From NCBI GenBank assembly GCA_002449265.1, contig DKCV01000025.1:1-64000 (forward strand): a DNA stretch of 64,000 nucleotides. The letters run 5' to 3'. The notes under the pieces are model-generated. The model searched no databases and had not been told where the DNA came from. It saw only the letters and a program-made list of their open reading frames with translations. How positions within the stretch are numbered: the first letter of the stretch is position 1; every line of letters starts with the position of its first letter. Positions 1-5,996 of the stretch are shown here, piece after piece. The translations under genes were made by a program, and so were the position numbers. Origin of the DNA: Caryophanales bacterium UBA6865. GTDB taxonomy: Bacteria > Bacillota_I > Bacilli_A > RFN20 > CAG-826.

Positions 1-13
1 CCATAAAACATTT

Positions 14-71
14 TCTCCTTGTGTGCTATAACGCGCCATTATGGAAAGTTTGGCGCGCGATAACTACACAC
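14..71 (-). promoter_or_regulatory. Leader hairpin and ribosome binding site of a leftward gene beyond the window
   Basis: On the minus strand AAGGAG (20-15) stands 10 bases before an ATG at 4-2, so a gene starts here and runs off the left edge; an ATG at 11-9 is too close to be used well. Immediately upstream lies an interrupted hairpin: CGCGCCA (32-38) pairs with TGGCGCG (51-57) across a 12-base loop, continued by TAT/ATA and GTGTG/CACAC out to 21-71. I do not recognise the structure as a known riboswitch. It sits where it could control access to the ribosome binding site. The gene product is unknown. Confidence 0.5.
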
Positions 72-628
72 GATAATGAACTCCAATAATTCGAATTACA
101 AAGGTTTAAAGTTTCGATATTCATTACTTATTTTCTATATTTGTAAAAAATAAAAAAATTCAAGATTCGCTTCGAAATGTGTATAAAAGCTAAATTCAAA
201 ATTTCATAATTTTTCAAAAGATAACCTCTTCATCGCATGTTGTGAATAGTTGAAATCGGGCCTTCGTTTTCAAAAAAGCCTAAAAAAGAATTTAAAAGCA
301 AAATTTTCTTTTGCTAGAAAACATCTAAAATAAAGGAAAATCGATTCAAAAAGAAACGCAATAAAAGCATTGCAAAATCTGATATTTCAAGCTGCAATCG
401 ATACTTTTTATCAGTTTTCTTTTTAAGGTCTCCTCAAAATGTTTGGTTATATCGCCATATTTTTGTTAGATGAAAAGTGTTTTTTATGCAGGCTATCATT
501 CTCTTTTTTCTTACAAAAGAGGAAAAGCAACCGCTAAAAGTAGAGTTTTTTCAAGTAGATGTAGAGGTTATCACATTCCTCGTGGTTACTGAAATCATCA
601 AAATCAAGGCATAAAAGGAGAATAAACA
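72..628. other. AT-rich intergenic region, no supported gene
   Basis: No convincing coding sequence was found on either strand. It holds poly-A and poly-T tracts and a short inverted repeat (AGCAAAA 297-303 with TTTTGCT 309-315). A 32-codon open frame at 439-537 has only a weak ribosome binding site and is not called. A near-match to a cre box (TGCAATCGATACTT, 393-406) has the wrong last two bases. The ribosome binding site of the alcohol dehydrogenase (AAAGGAG) is at 614-620. Confidence 0.5.
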
Positions 629-1693
629 ATGAAAATGAAAGGCTACGCGATGAGCAAAATCGGCTCCTCAGGATGGATTGAAAAAGACATTCCTGAGCTT
701 GGGCCCCTTGACGCATTATGCAAACCATTAGCGGTTGCCATTTGCACTTCCGACATCCACACCTTATATGAAGGAGCAATCGGAGAACGTCACGACATGA
801 TTCTAGGTCACGAATGCTCTGCAGAAGTCGTTAAGGTTGGATCTTTGGTCAAAGACTTTAAGCCTGGCGATAAAGTTTTAGTCCCCGCGATTACTCCTGA
901 TTGGAATTCTTTAGAAGCCCAGGCTGGATACTCTATGCATTCCGGTGGCATGCTAGCAGGATGGAAATTCTCAAACTTCAAAGATGGCGTTTTTGCGGAG
1001 TTTTTTCATGTCAACGACGCGGATGGAAATCTTGCACTACTTCCAAAGAATATAGATCCAGTCGAGGCTACAATGCTTGCGGATATGGTTCCAACTGGCT
1101 TCCATGGCGTTGAATTAGCGGATGTCTCTTTTGGCGATGAAGCCTTAGTCATCGGCATTGGGCCAGTCGGCTTAATGGCGGTCGCTGGAGCAACATTACG
1201 GGGTGCTTCTAGAATCATTGCGGTCGGAACTAGAAAAGTATGTATTGAAGCCGCAAGAAAATACGGGGCAAACGAATTCATCTCCTATAAAGATGGGTCA
1301 ATCGAAAAACAGGTTCTAGCATTAACTAACGGTAAAGGCGTAGATAAAGTGATTATCGCCGGCGGTAATTGCTCTACCTTTATTTCAGCCGTAAAATGCC
1401 TAAAACCCGGTGGAAAAATTGGCAATGTAAATTATTTAGGCGATGGCGAATTCATTTCTATTCCCCGCTTAGATTGGGGTGTAGGAATGGGTCATAAGCA
1501 AATTAACGGCGGCTTAATGCCTGGAGGAAGATTAAGAATGGAAAAACTAAGCGTTTTAGTTAGCAATAACCGTTTAAATGTCCATCATTTAATCACACAT
1601 GTTTTCGAAGGCTGGGAACACTTAGAAGAAGCTCTTCTATTAATGAAAGAAAAACCAGCTAATCTCATTAAGCCGGTCGTAAAAATCGGATAA
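629..1693 (+). CDS. adh: Zinc-dependent secondary alcohol dehydrogenase, NAD(P)-linked
   Basis: Cytoplasmic medium-chain dehydrogenase interconverting secondary alcohols and ketones (2-propanol/acetone type). The 354 residues follow the Clostridium beijerinckii / Thermoanaerobacter brockii enzyme closely from end to end. Catalytic zinc ligands are Cys39 (in AICTSDIHT), His61-Glu62 (in LGHE) and Asp152 (in DMVPTGFHG). The Rossmann motif GIGPVGLMAVAG follows, then a GGRLRME segment. As in that subfamily there is no structural-zinc four-cysteine lobe. AAAGGAG at 614-620, 8 bases before the ATG, fixes the start. The stop TAA abuts the stop of the convergent PHP gene with no gap, and the last 50 bases carry that gene's terminator. 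The family is certain; the physiological substrate is not. Confidence 0.93.
   Translation: MKMKGYAMSKIGSSGWIEKDIPELGPLDALCKPLAVAICTSDIHTLYEGAIGERHDMILGHECSAEVVKVGSLVKDFKPGDKVLVPAITPDWNSLEAQAGYSMHSGGMLAGWKFSNFKDGVFAEFFHVNDADGNLALLPKNIDPVEATMLADMVPTGFHGVELADVSFGDEALVIGIGPVGLMAVAGATLRGASRIIAVGTRKVCIEAARKYGANEFISYKDGSIEKQVLALTNGKGVDKVIIAGGNCSTFISAVKCLKPGGKIGNVNYLGDGEFISIPRLDWGVGMGHKQINGGLMPGGRLRMEKLSVLVSNNRLNVHHLITHVFEGWEHLEEALLLMKEKPANLIKPVVKIG
1646..1676 (-). terminator. Intrinsic terminator of the PHP gene, inside the adh coding sequence
   Basis: On the minus strand CCGGCT(t)AAT pairs with ATTAGCTGG around a GAG loop (one bulge, one G-T pair), followed by TTTTTCTTT. It lies 18 bases past the PHP stop and wholly within the 3' end of the alcohol dehydrogenase gene. 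Confidence 0.6.
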
Positions 1694-2521
1694 TTACTTT
1701 TTCTGAAACGGTAATTCCAAGTGATCAAGAGGAGTGAGCTCGTGACGAGAAACAAACGCCCTTATCCAATCGTAAGGAGAGTCTTTTAGTTCGTGAGGAT
1801 AATGATTATCAACGCCGATAATTGTCCTCACATCGCTTTTTTTCACCAAATGCCAGAATTCTTCATTAGGATAAGCAACCTCAAAGCCATATGGGCCAAC
1901 TTTCCGCTCTCCCCATCGAGAAGGCCCCATATTGATCTCTAAAATCATGTTCTCTTCTTTAGCCGCTTTGATGATTGCTATAGCGACTTCTTTAGCGAAA
2001 TCATCCCATTTTTTATACCAATTCATATATAAATCAGGATGGGCAACATAAATAAAATTATGGGATTTCATACCCGCGATTAAATCAGCAAGGTATCGTT
2101 TTGTCGCTTCTTTTTTATCATAGATTTCGCCATAAAAGACAAATTTATTATTTGCTTGATCGATGAAGCAATGCTGCCCAAGAATCATGTAATCGAGGAT
2201 GTTGTTTCGTAGTAAATTATCGTAATAAGAAGCGTATTCTTCGTAATACCATTCCGCTTCAAAAGCGAGATGAATTTCGATTTTACTTGCGTATTTCTTT
2301 TCTAAGTGGCGAATGCTAGAAAAATAATCTTGCGCATCGTTTTCGTAAGACCCTCTCATTCCAGGCTGGTTACGATATGGAAGCATGACGTGATCGCTAA
2401 AACCATAGATTTCATAGCCATTACTAATTGCTGAAAGAACGAAATCTTCGTCCTCTCCCATTGCGTGTCCACATTTTTTGGTATGAGAGTGGTAATTCAC
2501 GTTAAACGGTTTATTGTCCAT
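1694..2521 (-). CDS. PHP-domain phosphatase, histidinol-phosphatase (HisJ/HisK) family
   Basis: A 275-residue PHP-fold metallophosphoesterase. The first metal motif is visible at residues 10-13 (HSHT), followed by CGHA, then DH in GFSDHVMLP, an H in the GQHCF segment, HPDLY and the C-terminal VDNHYPHEL. These are the spaced His/Asp ligands of the trinuclear PHP site. Family members hydrolyse L-histidinol phosphate, but no his biosynthesis genes are nearby, so another small phosphate ester is possible. GGAG at 2529-2532 precedes the ATG. A TGATATAAT extended -10 lies at 2565-2573. The gene is followed leftward by a terminator inside adh. The family is firm; the substrate is inferred. Confidence 0.8.
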   Translation of the reverse strand: MDNKPFNVNYHSHTKKCGHAMGEDEDFVLSAISNGYEIYGFSDHVMLPYRNQPGMRGSYENDAQDYFSSIRHLEKKYASKIEIHLAFEAEWYYEEYASYYDNLLRNNILDYMILGQHCFIDQANNKFVFYGEIYDKKEATKRYLADLIAGMKSHNFIYVAHPDLYMNWYKKWDDFAKEVAIAIIKAAKEENMILEINMGPSRWGERKVGPYGFEVAYPNEEFWHLVKKSDVRTIIGVDNHYPHELKDSPYDWIRAFVSRHELTPLDHLELPFQKK

Positions 2522-2564
2522 ATTATTCTCCTAGTTCTAGAAGTCTCTAGCGAAAAGAGCCACT

Positions 2565-2573
2565 ATTATATCA
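2565..2573 (-). promoter_or_regulatory. Extended -10 promoter of the PHP gene
   Basis: The minus strand reads TGATATAAT, an extended -10 with a perfect TATAAT. No good -35 is seen. It gives a leader of roughly 35 bases carrying a GGAG ribosome binding site. Confidence 0.5.
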
Positions 2574-2589
2574 ATGTTTTAGTCTTTAA

Positions 2590-2622
2590 GAATAAAAATA
2601 AACCCCGATATTATCGAGGTTT
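2590..2622 (-). terminator. Intrinsic terminator of the tRNA operon
   Basis: On the minus strand AAACCTCGAT and ATCGGGGTTT (2613-2622 and 2600-2609) form a 10-bp stem with one G-T pair around a 3-base loop, followed by ATTTTTA. It lies just past the tRNA-Met CCA end. Confidence 0.85.
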
Positions 2623-2631
2623 CAATTCGAA

Positions 2632-2708
2632 TGGTGGCTCAAGGCGGACTCGAACCGCCGACATACCGGGTATGAGCCGGTTGCTCTAACCAACTGGGCT
2701 ACTGAGCC
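2632..2708 (-). tRNA. tRNA-Met (CAT anticodon)
   Basis: A 77-base cloverleaf on the minus strand with an encoded CCA (2632-2634). The acceptor stem is GGCTCAG/TTGAGCC, the D arm GCCC..GAGC has one mismatch, and the anticodon stem ACCGG/CCGGT encloses the loop CTCATAC, so the anticodon is CAT. The T loop is GTTCGAGTC. The A-C after the anticodon favours elongator tRNA-Met over the lysidine-modified tRNA-Ile2, but the sequence alone does not exclude that. It is the second gene of a two-tRNA transcript. Confidence 0.9.
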
Positions 2709-2719
2709 AAACACAAGAC

Positions 2720-2795
2720 TGGTGGAGCATATCGGGATCGAACCGACGACCTCATGCTTGCAAAGCACGCGCTCTCCCAGCTGAGCTAATGCCCC
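2720..2795 (-). tRNA. tRNA-Ala (TGC anticodon)
   Basis: A 76-base cloverleaf on the minus strand with an encoded CCA (2720-2722). The acceptor stem is GGGGCAT/ATGCTCC with one G-T pair, the D stem GCTC/GAGC, and the anticodon stem CGTGC/GCATG encloses TTTGCAA, so the anticodon is TGC. It is the first gene of the tRNA operon, 11 bases before tRNA-Met. Confidence 0.95.
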
Positions 2796-2823
2796 AACTT
2801 GTCTCCGCTTGCGCGGCTCGATT

Positions 2824-2852
2824 ATTATAGCGAGGTGTCTTCCTCTTCTCAA
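2824..2852 (-). promoter_or_regulatory. Sigma-A promoter of the tRNA-Ala/tRNA-Met operon
   Basis: On the minus strand TTGAGA (2852-2847), a 17-base spacer and a perfect TATAAT (2829-2824) stand about 30 bases upstream of the mature tRNA-Ala end. This is one of the strongest promoters in the window, as expected for stable RNA. Confidence 0.88.
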
Positions 2853-2880
2853 TAAGGGAAATAAGTAAAATTCGCTCTCT

Positions 2881-3420
2881 TTATTTATCTAAGAAATCCT
2901 CGCGATTTAAGCGATATGTCGCAATTAGAATCGTCACTCCTTTTTTGGCAATGAAGTATTCTTTATCGCTTTCTTCTTCTATCAAAGAAAAAGAAAGCGA
3001 TTCTAATAAAGCTCGCGATGGGAGATTATTGATATCAGTAATCGCCAAAGCGTATCGATAAGCCGTATGGGTAAATAAATAAGAAATGGTAGCGTTTAAC
3101 GCTTCTTTCATAAGCCCCTTTTGCCAATAATCCTCATGCAAAATATAGCCAATCTCAAATCCATGACCATCTAAATCTTTGATGACTTGAACCTCGCCAA
3201 TTGCTTCATGATCATATTCAATGCACCAACTATAATTTCTTTTCTTCCGAAGCCAGTTTTTTAATAAACGCATGGTTACGTTTATGTCGCGATGCGGATA
3301 CCAAAATAAGTATTTTGTAACAGAAAACGAGGAACACCATTCATAGACTCTAGGTGCGTCAAGCAAAGAAAACGGCCGAAGTAGCAAACGGCTCGTCTTA
3401 ATAATAGGAGTGTCTTTCAT
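2881..3420 (-). CDS. GNAT-family N-acetyltransferase, RimJ/RimL-like
   Basis: A 179-residue protein that opens with the RimJ/RimL-type signature TSRLLLRPFSLLDA and has the GNAT core: a beta strand AIGEVQVI, EIGYILHEDYWQKGLMKEA as motif A (acetyl-CoA binding), and NLPSRALLESLSF as motif B (the usual N..S..L.E..GF). The acceptor is unknown; relatives acetylate ribosomal-protein N-termini or small molecules. It is the last gene of a leftward trio with the unknown 155-residue protein (5-base gap) and the alkyltransferase-like gene. Its ribosome binding site AAGGA overlaps the preceding stop. Confidence 0.8.
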   Translation of the reverse strand: MKDTPIIKTSRLLLRPFSLLDAPRVYEWCSSFSVTKYLFWYPHRDINVTMRLLKNWLRKKRNYSWCIEYDHEAIGEVQVIKDLDGHGFEIGYILHEDYWQKGLMKEALNATISYLFTHTAYRYALAITDINNLPSRALLESLSFSLIEEESDKEYFIAKKGVTILIATYRLNREDFLDK

Positions 3421-3425
3421 TATCC

Positions 3426-3893
3426 TTATTTGTTCTCTGGATAAAGAAAGTACCGTTTATCAGCTTTGATGACTTTCACTTCAACCGCATTTGGATCTAA
3501 TTCGACTCGATAGCCAGGACGTTCGTAAACGTTATCGTCAACAGTCGCATAAACTTTGATTTTCTCGTTTTTTCCTTTCGCGTAGTAGGCTTTATTGTCT
3601 CGTGAGTCGATAACGACACTGTTTTCTTCGATTTCGTCTGTGCCAAAAAATGAAAGATATCCATCTTTTAATTCGCCATATCGCGCCGTTCCGCCAAAGA
3701 TATTGTCGTGAATGGTATAAACGTCGAAACTTCGATGGGCTTTTTCATAAGAACTCTTGATATTGCTTTCCAAAATGGAATCATTAAAGCTCTTCTTCAA
3801 ACGAGAAAAGAACCCAGAATTCTTTTCTTTTCCGTTGCCATTATTGTTTTCAACCTTTTCCGCAACGACTTCTTCTTTATTGTTCTCTTCCAT
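3426..3893 (-). CDS. Conserved-looking cytoplasmic protein of unknown function
   Basis: 155 residues, not recognised. The first 25 are Glu/Asn/Lys-rich and probably disordered (MEENNKEEVVAEKVENNNG). A short basic helix FFSRLKKSFNDS follows, then a compact beta-rich region (about residues 45-155) with FDVYTIHDN, GGTARYGELKDGYLSFFG and GYRVELDP. There is no signal peptide and no membrane segment. It is translated from GAGGT, 7 bases before the ATG, and lies between the alkyltransferase-like and GNAT genes in one leftward operon. Confidence 0.6.
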   Translation of the reverse strand: MEENNKEEVVAEKVENNNGNGKEKNSGFFSRLKKSFNDSILESNIKSSYEKAHRSFDVYTIHDNIFGGTARYGELKDGYLSFFGTDEIEENSVVIDSRDNKAYYAKGKNEKIKVYATVDDNVYERPGYRVELDPNAVEVKVIKADKRYFLYPENK

Positions 3894-3912
3894 GTTTTAT
3901 ACCTCGATAAAT

Positions 3913-4434
3913 TTATAGTGAATCGAAGGAAGGCTCCTCTTCTTCAACGTAGATTCTACGTCCCTCTCCTCGTTCGATTGCAAGTAATTTTTTAGCGATT
4001 TCGTGTAAAGAAGGAGGGAAAGCAATCACTTCTCCTTTATCAGAAACGATTCGATGAGTCGGAATAAAAATCGGCAAAGGATTTTTTAATAAAGAAGTCA
4101 AAATCGCATTTTCTTTTAATTTCGTTTCTTTCTTCATCATAGATAAGGTCCGCGTTTCTCCATAAGGAACGTTATGACAATATTCGTAAACAAGGCGATC
4201 AGCATCACTTTCGGAATAACTAAAGGATAAATCAAAGGATTTTCTTTGTCCGTATCCATATTGGTTTAACTCAATAATCGCATCATAAAGGGCGGAATTT
4301 TCTTCATTTCTGGCGTTAGAAGGATCAAATGCACCAAAAAATAGGCGTGCAATCTTTCGCCCTTTTGCAACAAGTGTCACATCGCCAATAGCGGTATCAT
4401 AAACACCATAACGAACAACAGGGTTGTCTATCAT
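3913..4434 (-). CDS. Alkyltransferase-like protein: O6-methylguanine-DNA methyltransferase homologue lacking the active cysteine
   Basis: 173 residues built like Ogt/MGMT: an N-terminal alpha/beta lobe (about 1-75) and the C-terminal DNA-binding lobe with VPYGETRTLS (residues 89-98), NPLPIFIP (118-125) and the active-site loop. The family PCHR signature reads PTHR here, with Thr126 (codon ACT) in place of the alkyl-accepting Cys. The recognition helix, normally N-A-R-A-V-G with an Arg finger, reads NAILTS and lacks the Arg; the downstream Gly-Gly is PPS. It cannot accept alkyl groups by the known chemistry. Described ATL proteins (usually Trp or Ala at this site) bind lesions and flag them for excision repair, but they keep the Arg finger. 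This is either a divergent ATL or a DNA-binding relic. GGAG precedes the ATG. Confidence 0.78.
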   Translation of the reverse strand: MIDNPVVRYGVYDTAIGDVTLVAKGRKIARLFFGAFDPSNARNEENSALYDAIIELNQYGYGQRKSFDLSFSYSESDADRLVYEYCHNVPYGETRTLSMMKKETKLKENAILTSLLKNPLPIFIPTHRIVSDKGEVIAFPPSLHEIAKKLLAIERGEGRRIYVEEEEPSFDSL

Positions 4435-4452
4435 GTTTCACTCCGTGTATTT

Positions 4453-4482
4453 AATATAAAGCGAAAAGCGAACAAAAAACAA
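4453..4482 (-). promoter_or_regulatory. Possible promoter of the alkyltransferase-like operon
   Basis: On the minus strand TTGTTT (4482-4477), an 18-base spacer and TATATT (4458-4453) stand just upstream of the GGAG ribosome binding site. Moderate match to sigma-A. Confidence 0.45.
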
Positions 4483-4543
4483 GTTTTTGTCTTAATTTAA
4501 CGTAAATTCGTTCTTAATAGGGGAAAGAAACAATCAATCCCAC

Positions 4544-4571
4544 TTGCAGTTTCTAAAGAAAAGAGGATAAT
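4544..4571 (+). promoter_or_regulatory. Promoter of infC-rpmI-rplT
   Basis: TTGCAG (4544-4549), a 16-base spacer and GATAAT (4566-4571) stand about 150 bases upstream of the infC start, leaving a leader of about 140 bases. Confidence 0.55.
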
Positions 4572-4577
4572 AAGCGC

Positions 4578-4719
4578 GTCGATAAAGTAGAAAGCAGTTC
4601 GCAAGACTCGCCAGATTTCAAATAGAAATTGGCTCATGGCTACCCAAAATTAAAGGTAAATCATGATGGGGAGTGGAGCGAATGGCCACTCTATTTTATT
4701 TCCTGAGGAGGAACAAACT
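4578..4719 (+). ncRNA. infC leader, probable L20-type autoregulatory leader
   Basis: In Bacillus subtilis, ribosomal protein L20 binds the leader of infC-rpmI-rplT and causes premature termination. Here the untranslated stretch ends in a hairpin GAGTGG (4671-4676) / CCACTC (4686-4691), followed by TATTTTATTT, which resembles an attenuator. The ribosome binding site GAGGAGG (4705-4711) lies only 13 bases after it. The L20 assignment rests on operon position and the terminator-like hairpin; I could not match the full consensus by eye. Confidence 0.55.
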
Positions 4720-5268
4720 ATCGCATACTTCAATTCGAACAATCGACGCCCTGAAAAACGCTTCGACCCCATCAATGAACATATCCGTTATCCGGAAGTT
4801 CTCGTGATTGGTCCTAATGGCGAGCAAATGGGAAAAATGTCATCTAGAGCCGCGAACGAACTCGCGATGCGCTATGACCTTGACTTATATTGCGTTGCCC
4901 CTAACGCCAATCCACCCGTCTGTAAAATCTGCAACTATGGCAAGCTTCGCTATGAAAAAGAGAAAGCGGCTAAGGAAGCAAGAAAAAACCAACAAAAGAC
5001 GGAAATGAAGCAAATCCAGCTCACACCACAAATTGGTGCCCATGACCTTGATACGAAAGCCCGCCAAGCACATAAGTTCTTGGAAAGCGGCGATAAAGTC
5101 CAGGTCTGCGTCGTCTTCCGTGGGCGTCAAATGACCCACAAGGAAGTCGGAGAGGATGTTATGAAACGGTTTGTTGACCAACTCGTCGACGTGAGTACCA
5201 TCGATAAAGCCCCTTATTGGGAAGGAAAATGGTATAACTCGATTTTGGCACCAATCAAGAAGAAATAG
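4720..5268 (+). CDS. infC: Translation initiation factor IF-3, starting at ATC
   Basis: IF-3 binds the 30S subunit, keeps it free of 50S and rejects wrong start codons. The N domain (INEHIRYPEVLVIGPNGEQMG), the Lys-rich linker helix (KLRYEKEKAAKEARKN) and the C domain (KVQVCVVFRGRQMTHKE) are all present in 182 residues. An in-frame ATG at 4663 would add 19 atypical residues and lies inside the leader hairpin region, with no ribosome binding site. The perfect GAGGAGG at 4705-4711 instead points, with 8-base spacing, to ATC at 4720. Non-canonical infC starts (AUU, AUC, AUA) are the known basis of IF-3 autoregulation. It is first in the operon with L35 and L20. Confidence 0.93.
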   Translation: MAYFNSNNRRPEKRFDPINEHIRYPEVLVIGPNGEQMGKMSSRAANELAMRYDLDLYCVAPNANPPVCKICNYGKLRYEKEKAAKEARKNQQKTEMKQIQLTPQIGAHDLDTKARQAHKFLESGDKVQVCVVFRGRQMTHKEVGEDVMKRFVDQLVDVSTIDKAPYWEGKWYNSILAPIKKK

Positions 5269-5280
5269 GAGGAAATTCTT

Positions 5281-5484
5281 ATGCCGAAGATGAAAAGCAA
5301 CAGAGCTTTGATGAAGCGTATCAAAGTCACCGGAACTGGTAAAATCAAAAGAAAACACGCTTATATGGGTCATTTAGCCCCAAGAAAATCTCGCAAGCAA
5401 AGAAAACACTTAGCCGTTGCGACTTATGTGAACCCTGTCGATATGCCACGTATTCGTGACATGATCAACTACAAGGCGAAATAA
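5281..5484 (+). CDS. rpmI: 50S ribosomal protein L35
   Basis: 67 residues, very basic, with the L35 signature PKMKSNRALMKRIKVTGTGK, then KRKHAYMGHLAPRKSRKQRKH and a C-terminal VDMPRIRDMI. The length matches the family (64-66). It lies 12 bases after infC, with AGGAGG overlapping the spacer, and 15 bases before rplT in the standard infC-rpmI-rplT order. Confidence 0.97.
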   Translation: MPKMKSNRALMKRIKVTGTGKIKRKHAYMGHLAPRKSRKQRKHLAVATYVNPVDMPRIRDMINYKAK

Positions 5485-5499
5485 CGAGGAGGAAAGACA

Positions 5500-5853
5500 A
5501 TGAGAGTTAAGGGTAGTGTTGCGACTAGAGCACGTCGCAAAAAGATTTTAAATCGTGCTGAAGGCTATTTTGGAAGCAAACATTTGCTTTTCAAGACTGC
5601 CAAAGAACAAGTCCTCCACAGTCTTCGTTATAGTTACGTTTCCCGTAGAGAAATCAAACGTGATTTTCGTAAACTTTGGATCAAACGTATTAATGCTGCT
5701 TGCCGCATTAACGAAATCAGCTATTCCCGTTTCATGGATGGTTTAAAGAAAGGCGGTATCAATATCAACCGCAAGATGCTTTCTGAGTTAGCCATCAATG
5801 ACCCTGCCGGATTCAGCAAACTCGTTGAAACCGCTAAAAAGGCTGCTAAATAA
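5500..5853 (+). CDS. rplT: 50S ribosomal protein L20
   Basis: 117 residues with the L20 pattern: MRVKGSVATRARRKKILNRAEGYFGSK, the helical SLRYSYVSRREIKRDFRKLWIKRINAACR and the C-terminal RNA-binding domain SYSRFMDGLKKGGININRKMLSELA. It is needed early in 50S assembly and is the expected repressor of its own operon through the leader upstream of infC. GAGGAGG precedes the ATG, and a strong terminator follows within 20 bases. Confidence 0.97.
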   Translation: MRVKGSVATRARRKKILNRAEGYFGSKHLLFKTAKEQVLHSLRYSYVSRREIKRDFRKLWIKRINAACRINEISYSRFMDGLKKGGININRKMLSELAINDPAGFSKLVETAKKAAK

Positions 5854-5871
5854 GCTTGATTATCTCAATTG

Positions 5872-5896
5872 GCCCGCGTTTTGCGGGCTTTTTTAT
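5872..5896 (+). terminator. Intrinsic terminator of infC-rpmI-rplT
   Basis: GCCCGC (5872-5877) pairs with GCGGGC (5883-5888) around GTTTT and is followed by a run of seven T. Confidence 0.95.
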
Positions 5897-5962
5897 TAAA
5901 CGAATCAAATCGATACCATCGAAATCAAAAGAATATTTCGTACATTGACGGGTCGAGATAAC

Positions 5963-5996
5963 AAAAAAGGACTTCCTATTTGGAGAAGTCCTTTTT
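5963..5996 (-). terminator. Intrinsic terminator of ezrA-nifZ-thiI, overlapping the thiI 3' end
   Basis: On the minus strand AAAAAGGACTTC and GAAGTCCTTTTTT form a 12-bp stem. Its 5' arm is the last codons of thiI (Lys-Lys-Asp-Phe), and the stop codon TAG sits in the 9-base loop. Because it is A/T-flanked on both sides it could also stop rightward transcripts. Confidence 0.9.

Noticed and set aside
393..406. cre box upstream of adh
   Set aside because: TGCAATCGATACTT lacks the required final CA and is more than 200 bases from the gene.
439..537. 32-codon open frame in the left intergenic region
   Set aside because: Weak ribosome binding site, no promoter assigned, no recognisable peptide; chance is likely in AT-rich DNA.
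1..628. Replication origin suggested by AT-rich sequence
   Set aside because: No cluster of DnaA boxes; only one imperfect TTGTGAATA-like site, and no dnaA, dnaN or gidA nearby.
534..779. 81-codon frame on the minus strand over the adh start
   Set aside because: Lies mostly antisense to a certain gene, composition is not protein-like, and there is no ribosome binding site.
4885..5373. 162-codon minus-strand frame across infC and rpmI
   Set aside because: Antisense shadow of two certain ribosomal/initiation genes.
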